This document shows, piece by piece, positions 1 through 5,043 of a stretch of 5,043 nt of DNA. Within the stretch, counting starts at the first letter, position 1; each line of letters opens with the position of its first letter. Under the pieces are notes generated by a model, which made no database searches, had not been told where the DNA came from, and saw nothing but the letters and a program-made list of their open reading frames with translations. The stretch comes from Planctomycetota bacterium (GTDB taxonomy: Bacteria; Planctomycetota; UBA1135): positions 1-5,043 of the forward strand of contig JAQWRF010000013.1 in assembly GCA_029243845.1 (NCBI GenBank), written 5' to 3'. Position numbers and translations under genes: made by a program.

Positions 1-1
1 G

Positions 2-226
2 CATCAAATGAATCGTCGTATCCTCGAGCAGGCGACAGCGCACTTGGGAATCCCTCCTCATAAAGTTCTGCACAACATTGCTAAGTACGGAAACACCTCA
101 TCGGCTTCGGTGCCGCTGTTGCTGTCAGAGGGTTACCACAAGGGCCTGTTTGAAAAAGACAAATACTTGGTACTTGGTGCATTCGGTGCGGGCCTCACTT
201 GGTCTGGCGCGCGCATCGTATGGTAA
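2..226 (+). CDS. fabH: Beta-ketoacyl-ACP synthase III (FabH family), C-terminal part only
   Basis: The family condenses an acyl-CoA starter with malonyl-ACP, normally the first step of fatty-acid synthesis in the cytoplasm. The gene enters from the left edge and only 74 codons are visible. The first whole codons read H-Q-M-N, the end of the PHQAN active-site motif, so visible residue 1 is the catalytic His. The catalytic Asn lies at visible residue 31 in KYGNTSSAS. The His-to-Asn distance (30) and the 43 residues after the Asn match what I recall of E. coli FabH (His244, Asn274, 317 aa). The C-terminus has the family's glycine-rich GAFGAGLTWSGARIVW. The catalytic Cys and N-terminal half are off the window, so the ATG at 8 is internal and not a start. 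One small oddity is Met where PHQAN usually has Ala. Housekeeping FabH or a pathway-specific paralogue cannot be separated here; the glycosyltransferase that overlaps its stop makes a paralogue conceivable. Confidence 0.93.
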   Translation, partial: HQMNRRILEQATAHLGIPPHKVLHNIAKYGNTSSASVPLLLSEGYHKGLFEKDKYLVLGAFGAGLTWSGARIVW

Positions 227-1575
227 AAAATCGCTGGGCATTTGCTTTAATTGGGCTCTGCCTTGTATGGCGACTGACACGTCTCCTGCTTGATTTCCCG
301 GTATGGCAAGACGAGGCGATGGTGGCGATTAACTTTTTCGATTCCGGTTACGGAGATTTGTTTTCACCACTTGAGTACGGTCAAATTGGCCCATTAGGTT
401 GGCTGTGGCTAGAAAAGTTGATGTTTGATATCGGCGACGGCAGTTTGTTGGTGATGCGTGCGCCATCATTCCTAGCAGGCGCCGCCAGCGTGTTTTTGTT
501 TTGGAGTATCGCACAGCGTATTGTTGAACAACGGGCCGCCTTGTTCGCCTTGGCTATTTTTTGTGCCTCTTATTACCCGATGCGTTACAGCATCGAATTG
601 AAACCGTATGCTTTCGACTTGCTGATTGCATTATTGATCATCGAGTGCGCATTATCGAAGTCGCCGCGCCGCCTGTTCCTTATCGCGGGCATCGGCGTTT
701 TCTTCAGCCTGCCTTCAATGTTTATGGCTGCAGCTTGCGGGCTTTACCTTTTTCAGCAGCTAGCGTCAGAGCGTAAATGGCTGCTGGTGGCGGGCGCACT
801 GTTAATTGCCGAGTATGCATGGATGACCCACAGTTTCACTTCAGTACATGCTGATGCAGCACCGTGGCTACGCGAAATGGACATGTGGGTGACCGCCTTC
901 CCACCTCTCAGCGAATGGTGGACGATTCCCTTGTGGCTCATCGATCGGCATGCTGGTTACATGTCAGCCTACCCAACGGGTGGTAGCGACTACGGCTCAA
1001 CTGCGACGTTGCTACTGCAAATAATCGGTGCAGTAGTGCTATGGCGCAAATCCCAGAAACAATACTTGTGGATGCTCTGGGGTAGCCTACCATTTTTGTT
1101 CATTGCGTCATCGCTGCAGGCATATCCATATGGTGGCAGCGTCCGAGTAGCAATATTTCTGGCGCCGGCGATTTGCATTTGCTCCGGTCTTGGTCTTAGC
1201 CAAGTAATGCGTCATAAAAAATCTTTGCCCATCTTTGCGAGCTTAATGATGCTGATGATGGTGGGCGGAATATATAAAGATGTTGCCGAACCTTATAAAT
1301 CTAAAAGTGATTTGGTCGTCGAGCAAGTTGTTAGTCATGTTGTCTCAACCGTCGGCAACGATGTCGTCCTGCTTGGGCATCTGCCAGATCGCGTGCCAGG
1401 AGAAAGCGTAGAGTTGCGAACTTACGGCGGCGGGCTGGCGCGTTTGCGTTACTTACTGCGCCGTGACTTTGGTCGAGACGCCGATTGGACGTCCGATAGC
1501 TCGCTCGAAGCACTGAGTGCTGAGGCCGCTGTAATCTACTATAAAGGCCACGACGAAGCACCTACACTTCGCTAG
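220..1575 (+). CDS. Multi-pass membrane glycosyltransferase, GT-C fold, GT39/PMT-like
   Basis: Predicted 451-residue inner-membrane protein. The family (PMT/ArnT-like, GT39) transfers a sugar from a polyprenyl-phosphate carrier on the periplasmic face. A short Lys/Arg N-terminus leads into a first membrane helix (about 6-24), followed at once by VWQDEA with the acidic pair Asp31-Glu32, where GT-C enzymes carry their catalytic carboxylate. Next come a Q-x-G-P loop (55-58) and YSIELKPYAFD (123-133), typical of this group. About ten hydrophobic segments are visible, the last being a Met-rich one near 336-352. A soluble tail of about 98 residues follows, presumably periplasmic. I chose ATG 220 because it overlaps the upstream stop in ATGGTAA, suggesting translational coupling; an upstream in-frame TTG at 199 is possible. 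Neither start has a Shine-Dalgarno sequence. The 3' end overlaps the helicase gene by 14 bp. Donor and acceptor are unknown; the general class is fairly secure, the exact reaction is not. Confidence 0.8.
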   Translation: MVKNRWAFALIGLCLVWRLTRLLLDFPVWQDEAMVAINFFDSGYGDLFSPLEYGQIGPLGWLWLEKLMFDIGDGSLLVMRAPSFLAGAASVFLFWSIAQRIVEQRAALFALAIFCASYYPMRYSIELKPYAFDLLIALLIIECALSKSPRRLFLIAGIGVFFSLPSMFMAAACGLYLFQQLASERKWLLVAGALLIAEYAWMTHSFTSVHADAAPWLREMDMWVTAFPPLSEWWTIPLWLIDRHAGYMSAYPTGGSDYGSTATLLLQIIGAVVLWRKSQKQYLWMLWGSLPFLFIASSLQAYPYGGSVRVAIFLAPAICICSGLGLSQVMRHKKSLPIFASLMMLMMVGGIYKDVAEPYKSKSDLVVEQVVSHVVSTVGNDVVLLGHLPDRVPGESVELRTYGGGLARLRYLLRRDFGRDADWTSDSSLEALSAEAAVIYYKGHDEAPTLR

Positions 1576-3517
1576 CCGGCACCCAATCGTCGGGTGGTGC
1601 TTTACCCTTCATCTCAAATAAGAAGCGCGATGGGTGGCATGCTTGCAGCTTGCCGAATTTAGCGCGTGCAGTACAAAAGGTCATGAGTAATAAACGTTGC
1701 GCGCGCGTGACGCCTACATACATTAAGCGACGCTCTTCTTCGATATTGCCATCAATCGCGGAGCGTTTGTGTGGCAACAAGCCTTCTTCGAGGCCCACCA
1801 AATAAACGTTTCTGAATTCAAGACCCTTAGCGGCATGCAAAGTCATCAAAGTGACGACATCGGAATCATCATCATCATTATCGCTTTCATCGAGCATCAT
1901 CTCTTGCAAGAAACCATTTAAATCGGCGGCGCCATTTTTACGCTGATAATTTTCAGCGAAATTAAGAATTTCGTCGACGCCTGCCCAGCGAACTTGAGCG
2001 GTGTCGGGGTCGGGGTAACAGCGTGCCACTTCTTCGTGGTAGTCGATGTCGCTGATTAACTTACGCAAAGTCGCAACCAAATCTTCGTTGGCTTGCACGC
2101 TAATATAAGCGGCGCGCAATGCGTCACTTAATCGACTGAAGCCTTTACTAGCAGCTGTAGCTAGCTCGTTTGCGTCATGACTTTCTTTGAACACTGCGTA
2201 AGCCCCTTTGCCTTCTTCGGTGGCTTTAGCCAGTATTTTGTCAATCGTTCCTTTGCCAATGCCGCGCGGCGGAGTATTGACGATGCGCAAGAAGGACGTT
2301 TCATCGGCAGGGTTGTCAATGACACGTAGGTAAGACAAAATATCGCGTACTTCTTTGCGATCGAAAAAGCTTTGACCACCAATTAGCTTGTATGGGATAT
2401 TGGCCGAGCGTAATTCCGTCTCAAATGCCCGTGGCTGCTGCGCGGTACGGCACAAGATGGCAAAATCACGGTAGTGTGCTTGCTTGAGCCCGACCTGGTG
2501 GCGGATGTCCCCACAAATGTGACTAGCTTCGTGTATCTCATCTTCGACGCGCAAAATCGAAACACTTTCTCCGGAACCGTATGCCGAGCGCAACTCTTTC
2601 TCATGACGCGAGCTATTATTTTTGATCACCATATTTGCCGCATCAATAATTTCTTGAGTCGAACGATAGTTGGTGCCTAGATAAACTTTGCCAGCTCCCG
2701 GGAAATCTTTTTCGAATCCCAAAATCTTTTGGATATCCGCTCCGCGCCACCCGTAAATGGACTGGTCGTCGTCGCCCACAACACAAATATTGCGATGGTT
2801 TTTTACGATAGCGTGAATGATTTCGTATTGCGGCGTATTCGTGTCTTGGTACTCGTCAATCATGACATACTTGAACTGCTTCTCGAGCTGTAGACGCACA
2901 TCTTCATTATCGCGCAATAATGCGTGCGTATAGAGCAGAAAATCGTCGAAGTCGACTACCCGCGAACGACGTAAATACTCTTGGTACTTCTCGTAACACC
3001 GCGCAATCATAATGTCATAATCGTCTTCAGCTTCCTTAAAAGCGTCTTCCGGTAGTATCATTGAATTTTTGTACAGCGAAATGCGCGATTGAGCCGCACG
3101 CGGATTCACGGAAGTCTCGGCAATACGTAATTCACGTAACTGGGCCTTAATAGCGTTCAGCTGGTCCGATGAATCACAAATGCCAAAGGATTTAGGTAGT
3201 CCGATCTTTTCATGGTGCTCGCGAATAAGGCGAATGCAAAAACTGTGAAAGGTGCCACAAGTCACTTCTTTGGCTTTTTCCCCACACAGTTTGCGCAAGC
3301 GTTCGCGCATTTCGCGGGCGGCTTTATTGGTGAAAGTCACCAACAGAATATTCTCAGGAGCAATACCCTCGTTCATCAAATGAGCCGTACGAATAGTGAT
3401 AACCCGTGTCTTACCCGTGCCCGCACCCGCCAAAACCAACAGCGGGCCCTCGGTCGTCACCACAGCACGGTGCTGATCGGTGTTGAGGCCCTCTAGAAGT
3501 TGGGATTGGGTTTTCAT
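1562..3517 (-). CDS. Superfamily 1A ATP-dependent DNA helicase (Rep/PcrA/UvrD type)
   Basis: Predicted 651-residue 3'-5' DNA helicase used in replication restart, repair and removal of bound proteins from DNA. All expected motifs are present in order: Q-motif LNTDQ (11-15), Walker A AGAGTGKT (30-37), Ia VTFTNKAAREM (60-70), Ib GTFHSF (88-93), DEYQDTN (221-227), III GDDDQSIYGWRGA (248-260), IV LGTNYRST (280-287), IVa GGQSFFDRKEVRD in the middle, V TLMTLHAAKGLEF (556-568) and VI EERRLMYVGVTRAQ (594-607). No key residue is missing. The protein stops soon after HPSRFLFEM, so it lacks the C-terminal extension that UvrD and PcrA carry; this length is nearest to Rep (about 670 aa). An acidic run (543-553, four Asp in a row) precedes motif V. 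ATG 3517 is the only sensible start, since the Q-motif begins ten residues in, yet there is no Shine-Dalgarno sequence. Whether it acts as Rep or PcrA/UvrD cannot be told, so no symbol is given. Confidence 0.96.
   Translation of the reverse strand: MKTQSQLLEGLNTDQHRAVVTTEGPLLVLAGAGTGKTRVITIRTAHLMNEGIAPENILLVTFTNKAAREMRERLRKLCGEKAKEVTCGTFHSFCIRLIREHHEKIGLPKSFGICDSSDQLNAIKAQLRELRIAETSVNPRAAQSRISLYKNSMILPEDAFKEAEDDYDIMIARCYEKYQEYLRRSRVVDFDDFLLYTHALLRDNEDVRLQLEKQFKYVMIDEYQDTNTPQYEIIHAIVKNHRNICVVGDDDQSIYGWRGADIQKILGFEKDFPGAGKVYLGTNYRSTQEIIDAANMVIKNNSSRHEKELRSAYGSGESVSILRVEDEIHEASHICGDIRHQVGLKQAHYRDFAILCRTAQQPRAFETELRSANIPYKLIGGQSFFDRKEVRDILSYLRVIDNPADETSFLRIVNTPPRGIGKGTIDKILAKATEEGKGAYAVFKESHDANELATAASKGFSRLSDALRAAYISVQANEDLVATLRKLISDIDYHEEVARCYPDPDTAQVRWAGVDEILNFAENYQRKNGAADLNGFLQEMMLDESDNDDDDSDVVTLMTLHAAKGLEFRNVYLVGLEEGLLPHKRSAIDGNIEEERRLMYVGVTRAQRLLLMTFCTARAKFGKLQACHPSRFLFEMKGKAPPDDWVPASEV
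1579..1603 (+). terminator. Weak candidate terminator hairpin after the glycosyltransferase
   Basis: Just after the glycosyltransferase stop, GCACC (1579-1583) can pair with GGTGC (1596-1600); an alternative pairing is CACCC (1580-1584) with GGGTG (1592-1596). Only three T residues follow, so it is a poor intrinsic terminator. It lies inside the last codons of the opposite-strand helicase gene, which is the only place a terminator for this transcript could sit given the 14-bp overlap. Confidence 0.22.
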
Positions 3518-3540
3518 CGAGCGGGGAGTTTAACTTCTAG
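3493..3540 (-). promoter_or_regulatory. Inverted repeat enclosing the helicase start codon
   Basis: A perfect 9-bp inverted repeat, CTAGAAGTT (3493-3501) and AACTTCTAG (3532-3540), is separated by 30 bp. In helicase mRNA the two arms would form a stem whose loop holds the ATG (3517-3515), with one arm in the 5' leader and the other in codons 6-9. The repeat is seen directly. A role in translation control, such as start-codon presentation without a Shine-Dalgarno sequence, is inference, and the long loop makes the stem only moderately stable. Confidence 0.35.
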
Positions 3541-3550
3541 CACGGTGCTA
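3538..3550. promoter_or_regulatory. Palindrome TAGCAC-G-GTGCTA, possible operator
   Basis: A perfect 13-bp dyad (6-bp arms, 1-bp centre) lies 21 bp upstream of the helicase start. Short, tight dyads at this position often bind dimeric repressors. It does not match the LexA boxes I know (CTG-N10-CAG or GTTC-N7-GTTC), so no regulator is proposed. It shares its first three bases with the last three of the larger inverted repeat beside it. Confidence 0.3.
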
Positions 3551-3772
3551 TTAAGCTAATTTCCTGGAGAACCTAAAGATCACTATGCTTTCACTCCTAA
3601 CGGTCCCGTCACGGCAAATTGCGTACGCTAGACAGTCGCCGAGCAAGTGTTCTGGGCGACCATAATCACGATTTAGTAGTAGAAAAGAAGCAAGGCGGAG
3701 AATAACGCGCTTTCGTAGGAAGTAGCTTTTGGAGCCATTTTTAGAAAAAGATAATTTTTACAAGAATGTTAT
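3551..3772. other. Divergent intergenic region, no gene recognised
   Basis: No convincing coding region lies between the helicase and the unknown gene. The left part holds small dyads: CCGT-C-ACGG (3606-3614), GCGTACGC (3621-3628), and a GC-rich hairpin GTCGCC (3635-3640) with GGCGAC (3655-3660), extended inward by GAGC/GTTC. None is followed by a T-run on either strand. The right part, about 3736-3772, is rich in A and T runs and may act as an UP-like element for a promoter reading right. The helicase promoter must also lie here, but I could not pick out good -35 and -10 boxes for it. Confidence 0.5.
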
Positions 3773-3809
3773 TTGCCTTGTTTGCAACTTACACTAAACT
3801 TTGCATAAC
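3773..3809 (+). promoter_or_regulatory. Possible sigma-70-type promoter for the leader RNA / unknown gene
   Basis: Two overlapping candidates are visible: TTGCCT (3773-3778) with TAAACT (3795-3800), spacing 16, and TTGCAA (3782-3787) with CATAAC (3804-3809), spacing 16. Each box matches the consensus at four of six positions, so either is weak on its own. Support comes from the A/T-rich stretch just upstream and from the terminator 60-70 bp downstream, which needs a start point somewhere here. Confidence 0.3.
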
Positions 3810-3873
3810 ACCGAAAGGTGCCATCTGAGGGGATGGAGTTGCGGTCTTAGTGAAAACTAGGGCCGCATTTTTT
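3809..3873 (+). ncRNA. Structured leader or small RNA with three hairpins (candidate)
   Basis: Three hairpins follow in close order. The first is CACC-GAAA-GGTG (3809-3820), with a GNRA tetraloop. The second abuts it: CCATC (3821-3825) with GATGG (3832-3836) around a TGAGGG loop. After AGTT comes the third, the terminator hairpin, also with a GAAA loop. A transcript starting near 3807-3817 would be about 60-70 nt. It does not match riboswitch or sRNA cores I can recall (TPP, cobalamin, SAM, glycine, c-di-GMP, fluoride, 6S). It could be a free small RNA, or an attenuator controlling the gene that begins at the end of the T-run. The first two hairpins are short and may be chance; the third is strong. 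Confidence 0.42.
3841..3873 (+). terminator. Intrinsic (rho-independent) terminator
   Basis: An 11-bp stem pairs 3841-3851 with 3856-3866 (nine Watson-Crick and two G-U pairs; GCGG/CCGC at the base) around a GAAA tetraloop. It is followed by one A and six Ts (3868-3873). This is a textbook terminator for + strand transcription; on the other strand no T-run follows. The nearest + strand gene upstream ends at 1575, with an opposite-strand gene between. The terminator therefore serves a transcript that starts inside the intergenic region. The right arm holds AGGG (3859-3862), 11 nt before ATG 3874, so folding would also hide the only Shine-Dalgarno-like sequence for that start. Confidence 0.75.
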
Positions 3874-4593
3874 ATGATACACACCATGTTTTTCGCCGCC
3901 GACTTTGAATTGTTTACTTCTCGCTACCAGGGCGACGAAGAATGGAATGGTAGCCGTCTCGCTGTACGCCGTCGCTTGCAGACTTTAGGCAATGAGGTAT
4001 GCGCCGAGTATGCCACTCTGGGGGTAGCGCTAGACCGCCGCGAGTCCCTACATCACCCGCATCACACCAATGGCAAGCGTGTGCGTCGTCAGCGCACGAT
4101 GATTTTCCGCGATAAGAAGTCGCGCAAAAAGCTACAGTCTTTCTTGGGCAAAGATCTTGGCAAAGACTTAAACTCGGCGCGAAATAATGTGCATATGCAA
4201 ATCTGCATCGACGACAAACAGTGTTGGTGGGGTATTCGCATCGATGAATCAGCTTGGTATGACTTAAACGTACTTATTAAACGCGCCGAAGAGGATTTTT
4301 CACGCGATGAAATCGTCGCAGCCGCCAAGCTCGCGCAAAATTTTGATTTTGAGCTTAACGGCGGCGGAGCGCGCCCACTATCTGAAATGACTCAGCGTGA
4401 TTGGCGTGATATTGCTGGCGGGGTTAGCCCCGGCGAGAATGCTGTAGAAATCGTGCACCGTATGCAGTCCTCAGAAGCTATTGCGCTCGGCGAAGATTTA
4501 GCAGCCACCATAACGCAAGAACTGCTCAGCTTATTAGAATTTTTTAAGCTGTGCAGTTGGACTCTCGATTCTCCAAACGGCGCTACCGCTTAG
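3874..4593 (+). CDS. Conserved-looking hypothetical protein, His- and Arg/Lys-rich, soluble
   Basis: A 239-residue protein that I cannot assign. It has no signal peptide or membrane segment, so it is probably cytoplasmic. Numbered from ATG 3874, it has an N-terminal FFAADFELF, then RRESLHHPHH (55-64) with four His, a basic stretch KRVRRQR (68-74), KKSRKK (81-86), and a GKDLGKDL repeat (92-99). A Trp-rich segment CWWGIRIDESAWYD (117-130) and an acidic, helical C-terminal half follow. The alternation of an ordered hydrophobic core and conserved-looking His/Trp motifs suggests a real fold. The opening is faintly like the DUF1054/DUF2461 type, but that is too weak to use. Starts at GTG 3850 (inside the terminator stem, with GGAG 11 nt upstream) and ATG 3886 are alternatives. 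I prefer 3874, since 3850 would code the hairpin. The gene stands alone and overlaps the HPt gene tail-to-tail by 4 bp. Confidence 0.8.
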   Translation: MIHTMFFAADFELFTSRYQGDEEWNGSRLAVRRRLQTLGNEVCAEYATLGVALDRRESLHHPHHTNGKRVRRQRTMIFRDKKSRKKLQSFLGKDLGKDLNSARNNVHMQICIDDKQCWWGIRIDESAWYDLNVLIKRAEEDFSRDEIVAAAKLAQNFDFELNGGGARPLSEMTQRDWRDIAGGVSPGENAVEIVHRMQSSEAIALGEDLAATITQELLSLLEFFKLCSWTLDSPNGATA

Positions 4594-4979
4594 ATTACTG
4601 CTCGCAAATCTATGTGCTCACGTAAGCCATCGATTTGTTCTTCTAGTTCTCTCACATAAGCCCCAACCAATGCAAATTGGTTTTGATGCGCTACGGATTC
4701 AATCGCAGCAGATGTTTCTTCAATGTTAAGCACGCCGATGTTGGCGCTAGTTCCATGAATCGCATGCGCGGCGAATTCTATTAAATCGGCGCGGTGATCA
4801 ATAAGGCCTTGCTTAATGACAGCAAGGCGTTCGGGGCACGAGTCTAGAAATTCAATGTAGAGATCGCGCACAGCGTCAGAGTCGCCAAACAACTCGGTTA
4901 AGGAGTTAATGCGCTGGTGGTCAAAGGCAGGGTGCTGATTCATGATGTAGTATTGAGCTACACCATTTGCGGATGACAC
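4590..4979 (-). CDS. Histidine phosphotransfer (HPt) domain protein
   Basis: HPt proteins carry phosphate from one response-regulator receiver domain to another in multistep phosphorelays. This 129-residue protein is mostly one HPt helical bundle: DHQRINSLTELFGDSDAVRD opens the first helices, and AAHAIHGTSANIGV (70-83) is the phosphorylation motif, with His72 the predicted phospho-acceptor. The SANIG turn is typical, but the usual H-x-L-K-G has become H-A-I-H-G, so His75 replaces the common Lys. The chosen start is GTG 4979, preceded by AAGAAGG five bases upstream, the best ribosome site in the window; ATG 4943 (117 aa) has none. The frame stays open to the right edge without a stop, so the domain could instead be the C-terminus of a longer protein such as a hybrid kinase. 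No kinase or receiver partner is visible, so its relay is unknown. Confidence 0.85.
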   Translation of the reverse strand: MSSANGVAQYYIMNQHPAFDHQRINSLTELFGDSDAVRDLYIEFLDSCPERLAVIKQGLIDHRADLIEFAAHAIHGTSANIGVLNIEETSAAIESVAHQNQFALVGAYVRELEEQIDGLREHIDLRAVI

Positions 4980-4984
4980 CCGCG

Positions 4985-4991
4985 CCTTCTT
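4985..4991 (-). promoter_or_regulatory. Ribosome binding site supporting GTG start of the HPt gene
   Basis: AAGAAGG on the minus strand lies five bases before GTG 4979. Another minus-strand frame, open from the window edge, ends in TAA at 5004-5002, which would leave 22 bp to the GTG. That is a normal operon spacing if an upstream gene ends there. This favours GTG 4979 as a true start, but does not prove it. Confidence 0.5.
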
Positions 4992-5043
4992 TAGTAAATA
5001 TTTAACTCCGTAAATCTCTTCCCACGCTAGGCTTACGGCAAAT

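Noticed and set aside
199..219. Upstream TTG start for the glycosyltransferase
   Set aside because: There is no ribosome site, and it would add seven residues from inside the FabH coding region before the natural membrane-protein N-terminus. ATG 220 fits better.
1509..1521. Palindrome AGCACT-G-AGTGCT inside the glycosyltransferase gene, downstream of the helicase stop
   Set aside because: There is no T-run on either strand, so it is not a terminator. It lies inside codons and is probably chance, despite some likeness to the dyad at 3538-3550.
3212..3496. 94-codon + strand ORF opposite the helicase N-terminus
   Set aside because: It is a shadow of the highly conserved helicase motifs Walker A to Ib on the other strand, with no recognisable protein features.
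3631..3642. AGACAGTCGCCG resembles the 5' part of RNase P RNA
   Set aside because: The match is only about 12 bases, and the conserved GAGGAAAGTCC-type core expected downstream is absent.
3585..3665. 26-codon + strand ORF in the intergenic region (begins MLSLLTVPSRQ)
   Set aside because: It is short, the nearest GGAG is 15 bases from the ATG, and the composition is not distinctive. A frame of this size is expected by chance.
3712..3742. Possible hairpin with a T-run around GGAAGTAGCTTTT and CCATTTTT
   Set aside because: The stem needs several G-U pairs and a three-base loop, so it is too weak to call a terminator.
4089..4328. 79-codon minus-strand ORF opposite the unknown gene
   Set aside because: It is a shadow frame: low-complexity, Ser-rich, and without a ribosome site or motif.

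Overview
The window looks like ordinary bacterial chromosome of roughly balanced base composition (about half G+C by eye). It holds four genes plus the end of a fifth, and no rRNA, tRNA, CRISPR array or transposase was seen. Only one of the four visible gene starts has a convincing Shine-Dalgarno sequence. The multi-pass GT39-like protein implies a Gram-negative-type envelope with lipid-linked sugar donors. Weak Shine-Dalgarno use and this gene mix would fit the Planctomycetes/Verrucomicrobia side of bacteria, but that placement is a guess and nothing in the window fixes the phylum.

Layout: (1) 2-226 (+) is the last 74 codons of a beta-ketoacyl-ACP synthase III (FabH family), starting exactly at the catalytic His. 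(2) 220-1575 (+) is a membrane glycosyltransferase of the GT-C/GT39 type that overlaps the FabH stop codon, so the two are probably co-translated. (3) 1562-3517 (-) is a complete Rep/PcrA/UvrD-type superfamily 1 DNA helicase, overlapping the glycosyltransferase tail-to-tail by 14 bp. (4) 3518-3873 is a 356-bp divergent intergenic region. Its helicase-proximal part is rich in dyads. Its other end holds a possible promoter, a run of three hairpins and a textbook intrinsic terminator on the + strand. (5) 3874-4593 (+) is an unrecognised soluble protein whose ATG directly follows the terminator's T-run. (6) 4590-4979 (-) is a histidine phosphotransfer (HPt) domain protein, overlapping the unknown gene tail-to-tail by 4 bp and possibly continuing beyond the right edge.

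Functionally the window is mixed. FabH and the glycosyltransferase form a plausible unit, either lipid/envelope synthesis or acylated-glycan synthesis. The helicase is a housekeeping replication/repair enzyme. The HPt protein belongs to a phosphorelay whose partners are not visible. The most unusual item is the terminator at 3841-3873: no + strand gene lies within 2.2 kb upstream of it, so it must end either a short non-coding RNA or an attenuated leader of the unknown gene.
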